In this document: piece after piece, positions 27,152 through 38,903 of the stretch
Numbering within the stretch: position 1 is the stretch's first letter
How the letters are laid out: every line of letters starts with the position of its first letter
Source of the DNA: Turnera subulata
Lineage: Eukaryota > Streptophyta > Magnoliopsida > Malpighiales > Passifloraceae
Direction of reading: 5' to 3'
NCBI GenBank assembly: GCA_028386065.3
Contig: JAKUCV010001790.1
Coordinates: 11,433 to 75,432 of the forward strand
Length of the DNA stretch: 64,000 bases
Notes under the pieces: generated by a model
Databases searched by the model: none
What the model was told of the DNA's origin: nothing
What the model saw: only the letters and a program-made list of their open reading frames with translations
Made by a program: the position numbers and the translations under genes

Positions 27152-28444
27152 TCAACTGTTTAGCCAGCAAGGTAATGAGTGTACCATGAGAATGTTCCTT
27201 GTAGATGAGAAAGAGAATAAGAGTACTGAAGCTGATAGAAGATCTCTCGATAAGGCAAGCAATGATCCATTGATCAAGTTTTTGATCATAGTACGAAAAT
27301 TCTTCCTTGGCATGTTGATTGGAGTTCCAGAAGCAGAATCATAGAACCCTATCTTGCCCGGCTTCATCTTCAACAAATCACATATCTTCTCAACTGTCAC
27401 TGTGATCTTCTTCCCTTTGATCTTCGTTTTGGTGCAAGTGAGCAGGCCATCTTTCCCATACTCCACAGTCTTGTTATCATAGAAATCCTTCATTAAAGCT
27501 TCATACCCTTGTTCCTTCAAGGTGACTAAGGTGGTGAGCTTAGCATCTTTCAATAATTTTGCTACACTGATTCCTTCAAAGCCACTTAGAACCATAGTGC
27601 AAGTAGGGGTATGGGTGAAGTATTTCTTCATGGCCCTTTTGCTTGATCCGGACTTGGTCAGAGCGTTGAGCTTTCTTTTGGAGTAATTTCTTTCTCCTTT
27701 TCAGATTTCTCCTCAACTTCAAGCTCTTTGTCATCTTCCTCTTCATCATCATCTTTATTATCATCATCATGGTCATCTTCACTTTCAGAATCATCATCAG
27801 ACCTTTCTTTATCTGATTCATTCTCATTCTCTGGCTCATCCTCAGAATTCTGTTCCTTGTCACTCTCATTTGGTTCCTTGTCACTATTATTTGGCTCTTC
27901 ATTAGCCAAATCATCAGCAGATTTCTTTTGACCATCTTCACTCCTCTTTCTCTTTTGGAACTCTTTTCACCTCCACTAACAAGTGAATTCTCACTTTTAT
28001 CCTCATCAGATTCCACTTCAACGACTTTGTCTCCAAGCTTCTTTTTTCCTCTTCCATACACAGTTTGTGCATGTGTGCTTGGCTTGACAAGTCGAGCTCT
28101 TGATGTTTGAGTGGTTGGGTTTTGAGCAAGGTGCTTCGACAATTTTGGTCATGGTATATCAGATTTTCTCTTAGAGCTCCCAGTCTCTTTCTCAGGTTCA
28201 GTTTCTGGAACAACTTTCTCAGCATTAGATTTGGTCTCTAGTTGAGCCAAATCTTCTTCTGGCAGTACATTCTCTTCTTTCTCTTCTGACAGCAAGCTTT
28301 GATTTTCCACAGTCTCCTTTTTAGCCTTTTTAGCCGATTCTCTTCCAATAATCGCTGGCTATGGACTGTTGAATAGGTTTGGCTCAACTCTGAACCAAAT
28401 ACTACAACTCTTACTGTTTGATGCTCTTGATGATTTGAATGCAT
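27152..28444 (-). pseudogene. ORF downstream of pol in element A (Sirevirus third ORF), broken
   Basis: Minus-strand remnant of the extra ORF that follows pol in Sirevirus-type elements. The upstream part (28444-27650) is basic, then extremely Asp/Glu-rich (27909-27658), in overlapping broken frames. The downstream part (27631-27152) holds a conserved block beginning KKYFTHTPTCTM and running through FYDSASGTPINMP. Element B has the same block at 46107-46847, where it is about 90 residues longer in its conserved part, so here an internal deletion follows the INMP motif. In related elements this ORF has been called envelope-like, but nothing in the sequence proves that function and I see no clear membrane segment. 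Confidence 0.6.
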
Positions 28445-28586
28445 CCATGAGTTATTGACATATGCTCAGATGCTTAGTGCAAGTGTGGAATGTGTGACAA
28501 TTGAATATTTCTATGTGCTTATTTGTGTAATACGTTATGATATGTATGAACACACAGAAACCAAAAGTGAAGCCAAATTAGAGTAC

Positions 28587-29081
28587 TTATGGTATATTGC
28601 AAATTCCAAGCTCGAGTCTGATTTTGGTCAATTGATCTTCCTTCAATGGTTTGGTGAAGATGTCAGTCAGTTGATTTTCAGTTCTCACAAACTCAATAGC
28701 CACATCCTTCTTCAACACATGGTCTCGAATAAAATGATGTCTCACTTCAACGTGTTTGGTTCGAGAGTGTTGCACCGGATTCTTAGTTAGGTTGATGGCA
28801 CTTGAGCTGTCATAAAAAATAGGAACACACTTGAAAGTTAGTCAATAATTAGCAAGTGCTTGTTTCATGTATAACACTTGTGCACAACATGCACCAGCTG
28901 CTACATATTCAGCCTCGGTTGTGGAAGTAGCAACTGAATTTTGCTTTTTACTTGGCCAAGATACAAGTGATTGTCCAAGTAATTGACAAGTACCACTTGT
29001 ACTTTTACTATCAAGAGTGCACCTTGCAAAGTCTGCATCTGAGTAGCTTGTTAGTTTAAAAAGTTCACATTTGGATACCAC
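28587..29081 (-). pseudogene. Element A RNase H remnant
   Basis: C-terminal end of pol. The first part (29081-28842) contains SYSDADFARCTLD, then STSGTCQLLGQSLVSW and the STTEAEYVA box of copia RNase H. After a frame break, 28775-28587 gives SRTKHVEVRHHFIRD and DIFTKPLKEDQ, the usual end of copia pol, finishing at LELGICNIP and a stop. Element B has the same end at 43965-43967. Confidence 0.85.
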
Positions 29082-29103
29082 AAGCCTAAAGATGATGTTC
29101 CTT

Positions 29104-30432
29104 TTAGGTACTTAAAGATGCGCTTGATCTAAGATGAGATTCTTTTGGGCATGATTGAAATCTAGCACACAAGCAAACATTATACACAATGTCTGGTCTT
29201 GTAGCTTTAAGGTAAAGAAGACTACCTATCATGCCTCTGTATAATTTCACATCAACATCCTTACCATTCTCATCCTTGTCAAGTTCGGTACTAGTGCTCT
29301 TTGGTGTTGGACTAGTTTTGGCTTCAGACAAGCCAAATCTTTTCAGCAGCTTACATGTGTACTTTGCTTGATTAAGAAAAATACCACCAACGAGTTGCTT
29401 GACTTGAAAATCCAGGAAGAAATTTACTTCTCTCATCATGCTCATTTCAAACTCGCTGTGCATAAGCTTTTCAAACTCTTGACAAAGAGATTCATTAGTA
29501 GCACCAAATAGAATGTCATCAACATATATTAGCACAATAATGATATCATCTTTGTTAGATTTCACAAACAAAGTTGAGTCCACTTTTCTTCTAGTAAAGC
29601 ATTGTGAGATAAGATATGTGCTTAACCTATCATACTAAGCCCTAGGTGCTTGTTTAAGACCATACAATGCCTTTTTTCAATTTAAAAACATGTTGTGGAT
29701 GCTCAAGGTTTTCAAATCCTGGAGGTTTTTCTACATATACTTCTTCCATGATGTATCCATTTAGAAAAGCACTTTGACAAGCATTTAATAAAGTTTGAAA
29801 GATGCAAATGCAAGCTACACGCGAATTGATTCAAGTCTAGCTACTGGTGCAAAGGTCTCATCATAATCAATACCTTCCTCTTGATTGTACCTTTGTGCTA
29901 GTAATCGAGCTTTGTTCCTTACCACAGTTCTTGATTCATCGAGCTTGTTCCTAAAAACCCATTTGGTTCTAATGACAGGATGGTCTTTTGGTCTTACAAC
30001 AAGCTCCCACATATTATTCCTTACGAACTGATTAAGCTCTTCCTGCATTGCCATCACCCGACTTTCATCAAGTATGGCGTCCTTGGCATCCTTAGGCTCA
30101 ACTTGAAACAAAAATGTAAGAAGTGAGTTGATGTTTTGCAATGAGGATCTAGTTGTTACACATCTTCTAGAATCACCCAATATGGCTTCAGCTGAGTGGC
30201 CTCTCGGTGCTTGAACCTCGACGTTTCTTATTTGTGAGCTTGAGCCAAATCTCAGAATATTTGGCTGCATATCATTACTCTGAACATTTGGTTTGGGAGG
30301 AGCCAAATGTTGTTGAGTCTCAAATAAATCAGGGGGTTGCTCATCTTTTGTCTCATCAACCTCAATGACCTGTGGCTGATTCTCAGGAGTAATGTTAGCT
30401 TCTATATCATCACAAGCTGACATGCTCGACAT
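29104..30432 (-). pseudogene. Element A reverse transcriptase, frameshifted
   Basis: RT region on the minus strand. 30432-29815 includes EELNQF-NNMWELV and TKWVFRNKLDESRTVVRNKARL, then DETFAPVARLESIR. Between 29814 and 29584 the frame is broken by a stop and a shift; the first catalytic box that reads QMDVKSAF in element B reads with a stop and with Leu in place of the Asp. 29583-29104 resumes with IYVDDILFG and the following conserved block. Loss of one catalytic Asp plus frameshifts make it inactive. Confidence 0.85.
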
Positions 30433-30455
30433 TTGGTTTCTGCTTCAAATTTTGG

Positions 30456-30960
30456 CTATGGCAGTCCATCAACCAAATCCTTTTTTGACAGATTTGATAT
30501 TAGCTCAAGATTTTCATATCCGAGCCTCCTATGCCACAGGGTTGGAGTCTCTGTTCTTGCACTAAAACACTTGACCTCTTGATTAGTAACATCATTTAAA
30601 CATAAAAAGCATAGGTTTCCAATCATTTTTCGAATAAATACGACTTTCTCATCATCAATCCTACTCACAATACATCGTGATGATTCAAATGTAATCCTAA
30701 ATTCTTTGTCACATAGCTGACTAATACTTAACATATTGAACTTAAGAATATCAACCAAAAAGCACATGTTCAATAGTAGGATCAACACCAATCTTACCAA
30801 TACCGAGAATTTTACCTTTGAGCTATCACAAAAAATAACATTACCTTGGTGTTTTAAAAGGAGGGTTGAAAATTTTGATGGGTCACCTGTCATATGTCTT
30901 GAACAACCACTATCCAGAACTCATTCATCCCTTGCACCCTGTCATGTAATCAAGTTTTGG
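30456..30960 (-). pseudogene. Element A protease and pre-integrase block; integrase deleted
   Basis: The minus-strand reading contains HMTGDPSKFS (just after the aspartic protease site), LSISQLCDKEFRITFESS, and the zinc-binding pre-integrase block TLWHRRLGYENLELISNL, ending KDLVDGLP at 30456. Element B continues here with about 500 bp of integrase core; in element A the next recognisable coding is already the linker before RT at about 30430, so the whole DDE core is missing. Confidence 0.8.
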
Positions 30961-31000
30961 GTACCCAAACTAACTTGGATCCTTCAAGGTCAAATTTGGT

Positions 31001-31986
31001 TCATTTCAGAACCCAAATATACTTCACATGACTGTTTCTCTTTCTACAAGCACAAGATCTGATTGTGTGTCCAATTTTACCACAGTAATAACATGAAATA
31101 TCAGGTCTATGTGAGTGCTTATGATAGTTGGGCCTATAGTGCTTATGGTATCTAGGTCTATATGGAGTTCTAGATTCTTCTTTAACAAATTTTACAGGCA
31201 GATTTGATTTGTTAGAAACCATATGTGTTGCGCCTATCCCACTTTTGTCTAGTGAGTGTCTTTGTTGACCTAGCAACAGCTTTAAATTGTCTGTGCCTCT
31301 AGTGAACTTCTCAAGAGAACATTTCAAATCATCAACACTTTTCTTAAGCATATCATTCTCTTTCAACAACTTGTCACACATAGCAATATTACTAGCAATC
31401 TTTGTTTCTAGTTCATCTTGAGCATTTTGTATGGCAAGGTTCTCACTTTTCAAAGTTCACAAGATTTCAACACATCAACATGAGCAAGATCAAGTTTTTC
31501 ATGTGCAATCTTATGTGCTTCAGCATCATACTCTAGAATCTCAATACGTTTCTTGTATGCAATGTTCTTTTTGAGTGCTTGTATACACTTATCTTGCAAT
31601 TCACAAAAAGCATCTTGTAACTCATCAAAAGTAAAGTCAAGTGAATCATTTACCTTAGATTCTTCTCGAGCCATGAGACACAAATTCACAGCTTCATTTG
31701 TGTCTGAATTACTTGAAGAATCTGAGTCCTCCCAAGCAGCCATATCCTTCATTTTCTTGGTTTTTGAGGAACCATATATATTCTTCTTTTGGTATGGGCA
31801 TTCAAACTTGATATGACCTGGGCAGTTGCATCCAAAGCACACTAGAGGATCCTTCTTGGGCTTTTCAATCTTCACTCCCCTAGGACTCCTTCCTTTTTGT
31901 TGCTTCTTCATCTTGACCTTTGAATAGTTGAGATTAGCACCATCAAAGTAGGGTGCCTTGTTGATGCTTTTTCCCTTATAAGCCAT
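31001..31986 (-). pseudogene. Element A gag remnant with two zinc knuckles
   Basis: Starts at MAYKGKSINKAPYFDGANLNY (ATG at 31986 on the minus strand), the standard N-terminus of this gag, but after about 27 residues jumps directly to the basic region before the first knuckle CFGCNCPGHIKFEC. The central capsid-like gag domain is deleted; element B retains it at 39404-39900. A second CCHC knuckle, CYYCGKIGHTIRSC, lies in the next reading segment (31453-31001). Acidic and coiled-coil-like segments lie between. A frame break near 31450 separates the two parts. Confidence 0.8.
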
Positions 31987-32025
31987 GATCATTTTCTCTG
32001 GAGGCTATTCCACTTTACTGAGAAT

Positions 32026-32040
32026 GCAGCTCCGCTACCA
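32026..32040 (-). promoter_or_regulatory. Primer binding site of element A
   Basis: TGGTAGCGGAGCTGC on the minus strand, two bases inside the 5' LTR. It resembles the initiator-Met tRNA site of plant copia elements (TGGTATCAGAGC) with substitutions. The same sequence occurs at 38685-38699 in element B. Confidence 0.7.
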
Positions 32041-32042
32041 AT

Positions 32043-33722
32043 TGTTGGCCTAGAAAGGCTAAGAGAGAGGAGGAGGGGGGGAGGTTGAATTAGCTTTTTT
32101 GAGTTAAGATAGATTTGGTTCCAGTTGCAGCCAAATCGTTACACAGATTTGGTTTCTATTGCAGCCAAATGTAAAACCGGTTAAATGAAGAGTATGAGAT
32201 AGAGGCAATAAGACACAAGCAATTTAGAGTGGTTCCCCATAAAGGAGTACATCCACTACCTAAAGGTCCCTCCTTTAGGATTTCTAACTCTCCACTATAC
32301 TAGGCTTTTACGGGTTCAACCTTAACCTTTACAAGCTTTTACAGGAGCAGCTCTAACCTAAGCTGTTCAAAGGCTCAGCTCTAACCTACACTCAAGCTTT
32401 TCAAAGGCTTACCTCTAACCTACCCTCAAAACTAACCCTAGCTTTGAGTATCAAGTAAGATTGTAACTTAATCTCACTTGTAATACCCTCAACAAGATAA
32501 CTTCAAGAGTGACTCACTCAAGAAGTGTTTACAATGAGTTTATTACAGGAGATTCACTCAAGGTAAGCTCAATCTGAACTTTTGAATCTCTCAGAGGATT
32601 TGGCTCCAACAGAAACTAAATATCACAGAATTTTTCAATGAGTTGAAGCACTTCTTCTAATGAGGTTTCAGACCTCTTATATAGATTCTCAGGATGGGGA
32701 AGCTCTCTCACAACGTTCACATAACAACCATATGATGTGCAGGTGGTATAGGAGTTGACTTCTTGCTTCTCTAATAAAACAGTCCACGTAGGCAAGCCAA
32801 ATCTGCAGAATACTTGAGCTGCAATTCTTTTTCATCAAAAAGCTTCCCAAAAATAGAAAGTGTGGACTACCATATCTTCAAGGGTAGAGAGAGGATGTGA
32901 GGACCACTTTTTTGAACTTTATCTAACCCTTGGAGTGCAAGTTTAACCGTTAGTTAACCTTGTTTAAAATTGTCCACGCAGATGAGCCAAATCTTGATAT
33001 TACTTGGACAGAAATTGTGTTTCTTCAAAAATGTTTCCAAAAATGGAAAGTAAGGACCACCAGCCCTTTGATGTATGAAAGAGAATGTGAGGGCCACTTT
33101 TCTAATCTTTTTCTGACCCTTGGTGAGCAAGCCAAACCGTTAGTTGAGTTGCTTAAATGTCAACTACTTTCCGGGACCACATTCTTTATTGGCTGAAAGT
33201 GACAGGTAGCTTGTGTGGACCACCAAAGCTTCCAAGATGCTTAGAAGGTGTAAGGACCACTTTCCAGCTCTTTTTCTAACACTTGTGCTGCAAGTTTGGA
33301 CGTTGGTTGGCATTTTAATTGCCAACTACCGATCTGGGACCACACGAAATATTGATTGACAGTGACAGCTTGTTTGCAGCCTGTGGAGCCAAATCTTCTT
33401 TGTTTTGCTTTCTTCGTGGAACCAAATGTTTCTGCCAATACTCAAACAATATAAAACACTTAACCAATATATTTGTTAATCATCAAAACAATATAATGAT
33501 CATTAGAAATATATATTTGTATACTGAACATTTGGTTTCTTCTTGTAACCAAATGATTCTGCCCGATACTCAAACAACACAAAACACTTAACCAATATGT
33601 TTGTTAATCATCAAAATAATATAATGATCATCAGAATCATTAGAAACATATATTTATATACTAAACATGATTAGTCTTAATTAATTGCTAATTAAGTCAC
33701 TAATCATATGTTTAGGCTAACA
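32043..33722 (-). repeat. 5' LTR of element A
   Basis: 1680 bp, nearly identical to 24156-25837 apart from scattered substitutions and short indels. The minus-strand reading runs TGTTAGCC...GGCCAACA and is followed by the PBS. It carries the same GGACCACC-type tandem units, near 32900-33300. Confidence 0.9.
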
Positions 33723-35512
33723 TAACTTGCCGGGGGTTTCTACTAGGGAAAGGAAATCATCTCATCCCTAAGTATCCGCTGGGATAGGCACTCCACTAGG
33801 GAGGAATAGTTGTGAGTGAGTTTCGGACTCTAAATAGGTCATAGCTCAAATTTCTCTCTCAAGGACATGACCTCTGATTCGTCGTCGACTCTAGCACTTA
33901 GGCACGATGATCAACCCCTTGTCAATCATGTCTTCAATGGCATGGCGCAAATAGATGCAATCGTCGGTGACATGCCCCTTTGGTTGGTGGAACTCGCAAT
34001 ACTTGCTTTGACCAAAGTTAGGGTTTGGATTGGTCGGCGGTTCCAAAGGATTCAACAACCCATCTTCTTGACATGTCTTGAACACTTTATCATTGGGCAT
34101 GGATAGTGGCGTGAAAATCCTTTCTACCTTAGGAAAGAGCTCCTTTTTTGGCAGCACTATTACCTTGCGATCAATTAGATCTTGTATGTCTCGGCGCAAT
34201 TGTATGCACTCATTTGTGTCATAAGCCAAGTATTGATGATACTGGGAATATCGCTTTGGTCCATAGGAGGACGGGGAAACCTCTTTGGCTCTAACGGTCT
34301 CAACAAGTTGTTTCTCATGTATTCCCAAAAAAGTTGCTCCAAAAGCAGAGGTAATCAGGTGAATTTCCTTTTCATTAATGGCATAGGCTTTTCTTTTGGT
34401 GCTCCAGACTTTGGAGATGGAGGAACAACATTGACAATGCTTGTTGGTTTGCCCCCAAGATTAAGGGAGAGGGTCATTTCACATGCATCAATATTTTGGG
34501 CTTCATCTTCAACTACCGCTTCGGGCTTCTTGGATTGATCGTCTTCCTTCTTAAATAGTGGCACCCTTGTGTAGTCCTCCGTTGGTGTAGCTTCATCAGC
34601 AAGCTTGAGTTTGACCTCCTTAGTATATCGCCCCTCTAGCATGACCATCTCCCATTCCAAGTCCTTGATCCTTTTATCTAGTTCTTGCATACATCGCCTG
34701 TTTTCTCCGTGGCTTAGGAACTCTTGCTCCTCTAGTGTGGCCATCTTCCACTTCAAGTCTTCTAGTTCTCGCATCCGTTGTTCATTCTCCTAGTGACTTA
34801 GGAATTCTTCTCCATTGGCTCCTCAAGATGTTCCCCAATAGTGCATGGCTTCATATCATCTTGCTTCCTTGGCTTACTCACCAAGCCGTTCCGGTTCATG
34901 TTCTTGAATGTGAATTTGATAAGTTGCCCCTTGAAGGTTGATGAAAATTCCGAATGGCTAGAGCCCTTAGCACCTTGCTCCCTGGCCTTAGACACATTCA
35001 CGGTCTTGGTCAAAGTCTTCACCATCTCATTCCAACCAAAATCGATGTCACCCATGGTTTCCTAGGGAATTCAAGTTTGAAAATAAAGGTCCAATGGCCG
35101 TAAAAAAATCCCTGATGCCAACTTTGAATTTTTGAAATCATAGCGAAGAAAAACGTGGCAAGGGGTAGTTTGGAACAAACTTGCAAATTTTTCTTTACAA
35201 AAAAGATTTTTCGGTTTTTTTGAGAAGTTTTTTTTTTAATTTTTTTGATTTTTTTATTTTGATTTTTTCGAAAAATAAATAAATAAAAAAGAAAGTTTTT
35301 AGAGAACTACTTTGGCTCGAATTTTTTTTTCTGAAAATGAGCAATGTGATATGACGCTAATGATGTTTAATGCATGCAAACATGGATTCTCAAAGCAAAG
35401 AAGACACACAATCATTCACATAGTATAGACTCACAAAAGCCATAGTCCATCATCAAAATTAAAACACAATATAGTTTGTATGCATGGTATGCTATGGTAT
35501 GCAGGTTGGTTG
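33723..35512 (-). pseudogene. Ty3/gypsy gag remnant (insertion target of elements A and B)
   Basis: Minus-strand coding remnant in several frames: 35055-34798 (begins MGDIDFGWNEMVKTL), 34774-34355 (coiled-coil-like, charged) and 34328-33891. The last part carries two copies of a CxxH...GH-x-T-x-xC-x-xLR-like motif (YCEFHQPKGHVTDDC-IYLRHAIEDMI), seen in gag-pol of large plant Ty3/gypsy elements. No RT or integrase remains. 35100-35512 is noncoding and contains long T and A runs (35180-35300). The sequence stops at the LTR of element A on the left and of element B on the right. Confidence 0.55.
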
Positions 35513-35979
35513 TGTTAGCCTAAACATGTGTTAAGTGCTTAATTAAGTAATTAATTAAGACTATTCTTGTTTAGTATATTTCTGATGATTATTCAATGCC
35601 TATATTATTATTTTGATGATTAACAAACAGTGTAGAAAGCCCTTGTGTGTTTTAAGCATTTGCAGAAAATTTAGTTTATAGTAGAAACCAAATACCGTGT
35701 AGATTTGGCTTCAGCGTGGCTTTTCCATTGAACCAAAATGTCGTTGTCTGGGCAGTTGGAGTTGTGGTCCCGAACAGTAACTGACTTTAAAGTAATTAAA
35801 GCAACAGATTTACTTGGTCTCCAAGGGTCAGAAAACGGTCAAAAAAGTGGTCCTCACACCCTCTTTCATGCCTCAAAGAGCTGGTGGTCCTCATTTTCAT
35901 TTTTGGAGATACTTTTTGAAGAATAAAGAACAATTTCTGCCCAAGTAATTACCAGATTTTGTTCAGCCAACAGTCAAAC

Positions 35980-35989
35980 GTTGACAGTT
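35980..35989. repeat. Left target-site duplication of the Mutator-like element
   Basis: GTTGACAGTT, repeated exactly at 38079-38088. A 10-bp duplication fits the 9-11 bp made by Mutator-like transposases. Confidence 0.9.
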
Positions 35990-38078
35990 GGGTTTTTGGG
36001 TTTCACAGTACCCGTTCTTATACGTTTTGGCCAATTTGGTACCCCGACTTTCTGTTTGGCCGGTCATATACCCCGACTTTAAGCGGGCAGGCCAGTCATA
36101 ATCCCTTGGTCAGACACCTGCTGACGTGGCGGGCTGCCCGAATTTGGGGTCTCAGAGCCCTGACCAAACGACGTCGTTCCACAATGAAACTGTGCCGTAT
36201 TGGTGACATGGCATGGCACATAGTATAGGTGGGCCCCACATCCCACCCTCCCTAATTCTGTAACATACCGACCCGAAACCAGATTTAAAACTCGTCCCGA
36301 GACCTGACCCGTACTGGAACAATTTTTTTTTTTTACATAAAAAGATCAAATGCTACATCCAAATTATTTAGTATTTTATTTTTTTCCTATTTTAGATTTC
36401 CAGGATCTTTTTTTATAAAAATATATAATGAAAAAGAGAGATAAATAATTCAATTTAGAATCGAGACAAGTCATCCCATCCGTGAATTTATCAATACTAA
36501 TCAACACAAAAAACATAGCTAAATTGGAAACGTGATGAAGAGGCCGGATCTGGGCGGTGGCTGGTGGCGATGCAGGAGGAAGAAGGGAGGGGAGGGAGCG
36601 AGAGAGTTGGTGGTCAGAGAGAGAAAAGAACAGTGACGATAGTAGTGTTGACCCCTCTCGACTCCTCTGCTTCCGTCGCCGCCACTCGTCGTCGTCGCGT
36701 CACGGCTTCTGCGTTCGCAGGTGGCGGAGGGGGAGGCACAGTTGAAGGCAAAAGGGGCATGAGCCAGGCTTGAGAATCCCCATCGTCCTGGTCAGGAGCC
36801 TCTGCTTCACCGGTATCGTCACCACCGTAAGCAGAGGTAGATGAGCAGAGTTTAGTCGTTGCTTAATTCGGTGAGCGGATCAGTCTTTTCCCTCTTTCTC
36901 TTCACTTCATTCATTGGGTTTACTTAATTGTGTTCTTTTTTGGATTGTGGTGGTGGTGGATTTGTGTTTGTTGATGGTTGTTGATGGTTTACTGGGTGGG
37001 ATTTGGGATGACCGGCGCTATGTTCTTTCCGGCAGAGTGTTGCAGGTTTCGGTCATGAGCTGTTCGAGTAGTTCTGGGCTTGTTGTGCTTGTTGGCGTGT
37101 AGATTTGGACTGGTGGAGGTTAGATCCATTCATACTTGGAACAATTTCGACACGGCAGTGGCTATGAATTTCGAGCAAGGTCGGCTGTCTTACCTCCACT
37201 GCTTGCGAGATGAACACTCTGCTATGGAATGAAATTGCTAAAATTACCCATGATTCCCTTTGTTTATATGTCATTAATTTTGTCAATTGCTGATGTACAA
37301 TGGCGATGGGGAAGTTTTGTGCTATGAGTTGTTCAGGTGTGAAGAAGATTGTTTTTTTTTCCCTGAGAGGTGCGAAGAAGATGGGGTTTTTCCAGAGAAG
37401 TGCGAAGAAGATGAATAACAATCTTGAACGTGTTACCACGTCTTTATTTTTTATTTAGATTGACTTTGGATTTGTATGACTTTTGGGTTGGGTGAAGATG
37501 GGCATTGAGTATATCCCTAGTTTTGAAACAGTTTTATTAATTTTAAAATCTTTCCAAAAAAAATTTAAAATCATAGATGATAATCAGATTTTGGTTGGTT
37601 TTCAAGAAACTTAAAAAAAAAAAAGACAAATGGATAGGGAAGCCGTTAGTAATCTGGTTAGCATTGAACAGTTTTCATATTTTGGTTAAATTGCAATTTG
37701 TCTTTAGTGAGGAAAAAAACAAACATTTACTTATTTAAAAAAAGAATTTTAAAATTTAAAATGAAAGACAAGAAACAGGGTGCGGGTCGGGTTTTTGTGT
37801 TACCGGGCGGGTTTCGGGTCAGTATGGTACAGAACCAGGTCAGTGGAAAGCGGGTCCCACGGATCCTACGTGTTTTACCACGTCAGCAATACGACGTCGT
37901 TTTGGCGCGTCTCTGAAACGCCAAATTCGGGCAGCCCGCCACGTCAGCAGGTGCCTGACCAAGGGATTGTGACTGGCCTGCCCGCTTAAAGTCGGGGTAT
38001 ATGACCGGCCAAACAGAAAGCCGGGGTACCAAATTGGCCAAAAAGTATAAGATCGGGTACTGTGAAACCCAAAAACCC
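35990..38078. mobile_element. Non-autonomous Mutator-like element (MULE) with long inverted repeats
   Basis: 2089 bp with long terminal inverted repeats. The left arm begins GGGTTTTTGGGTTTCACAG and the right arm ends with its exact complement; arms match at high identity for about 200 bp (35990-~36190 and ~37880-38078) and with gaps to about 300 bp. It is flanked by a perfect 10-bp duplication. No transposase is visible. The interior is GC-rich and CT-rich (36540-36890) and looks like a 5' leader or captured host fragment, so this may be a Pack-MULE. It sits inside the 5' LTR of element B and is therefore younger than B. Confidence 0.9.
36540..37440. other. Gene-like GC-rich interior of the MULE
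   Basis: Unlike the surrounding AT-rich DNA this segment has a GC-rich block (36560-36770) encoding short Arg/Gly/Ser-rich ORFs such as 36564-36773, then TCTCTTCACTTC-like leader sequence and a GTGG-repeat run (36945-36960). Around 37338-37412 a degenerate tandem repeat carries GTG(T/C)GAAGAAGAT three times. I recognise no protein family. It could be a fragment of a host gene with its 5' UTR, or ordinary filler of this MULE family. Confidence 0.35.
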
Positions 38079-38684
38079 GTTGACAGTTCTTAATTGAAGA
38101 AAGAAGTCAACTTATGCGCCACTTGGAAGAAATCTAGCCATTGGAAGACACTCCTCCCCATCCTTAGAATCTATAAATAGAGGATTGAAGCCTCACAGCA
38201 AATCAACCTAGCTATTCAAGAATTTCTAAGTTGAGAAAAATAGTTTACCTTGAGAAATATTCTTGTGCTTAATTTGTGTAACTTCTTTGAGTGAGTCACT
38301 CTTGAAGCTTTGCCTTGGGAAAGGCTGTAATCAGCAGGATTAAGAGTTAATTTTGTTGGGTAGACAAAGCTAGGTTCAGCTTTGGGTTAGGTTTAGCAAG
38401 TTCAGCCCGCAAAAACTTGTGTACCATAGGTTATTTGGCTCGCCTGTAAAAGCCAAGTTAGTGGATAGTTTAGAAATCCTAAAGGGGAAACCTTTAGGTA
38501 GTGGATGTACTCCTGAGTGGGGAACCACTATAAATTGCTTGTGTTCTTTGCTTTTCTGTCTTCATCTTCGCATTTCCATTTAAGTTTCACATTTGGCTTA
38601 TGTGTCCAGCCAAATCTCAAAAAATCCGAAAAAGAGGAAAAGCTAATTCAACCCCTCCTTCATAGCCTTTTCTGGGCCAACAAT

Positions 38685-38699
38685 TGGTAGCGGAGCTGC
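38685..38699 (+). promoter_or_regulatory. Primer binding site of element B
   Basis: TGGTAGCGGAGCTGC, two bases after the LTR end at 38682, identical to the site in element A. It is a variant of the initiator-Met tRNA complement. Confidence 0.7.
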
Positions 38700-38903
38700 A
38701 TTCTCAATCTAGTGGATTAACCTCCAAAGAAAAAGATCATGGCTTATAAAGGTACAAGTGTCAACAAAGCTCCATACTTTGAAGGAGTGAACTTTGATTA
38801 CTGGAAGTTTAGAGTGAAGATCTTCCTTGAAGGGAAAGATCTTGAGATGTGGAATATTGTTCAGAGTTCCTATGCCAGACCTCAAAGAGACATGCAATTC
38901 TGG

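Larger units (their letters stand above)
24156..33722 (-). mobile_element. Sirevirus-like Ty1/copia element A, minus strand, both LTRs
   Basis: A 9.57-kb element with LTRs 32043-33722 (5') and 24156-25837 (3'), each bounded by TGTTAGCC...GGCCAACA when read on the minus strand. Flanks are GAACT and TAACT, a 5-bp target duplication with one mismatch. Order on the minus strand: PBS, gag remnant, protease, RT, RNase H, an extra ORF downstream of pol, then a long noncoding tract with several G-rich purine tracts. The extra ORF and multiple purine tracts are characteristic of Sirevirus-lineage copia elements. The central gag and all of the integrase core are deleted and RT is frameshifted, so the copy is non-autonomous. 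The two LTRs are very similar, suggesting a relatively recent insertion. Confidence 0.85.
35513..38682 (+). repeat. 5' LTR of element B, split by a Mutator-like element
   Basis: Begins TGTTAGCCTAAACATG and ends TTCTGGGCCAACA. Of 3170 bp, about 2.1 kb is the inserted Mutator-like element, leaving about 1.07 kb of LTR. It is shorter than the LTR of element A, but both ends and several internal blocks (GTGGATGTACTCCT, ATTTGGCTCGCCTG) are shared. The 3' part (38288-38682) is repeated at 52572-52968. Confidence 0.85.

Noticed and set aside
27728..27931. Serine-rich ORF on the plus strand
   Set aside because: It is the antisense shadow of the Asp/Glu-rich stretch of the third ORF in element A. The same happens at 45765-46157 opposite element B.
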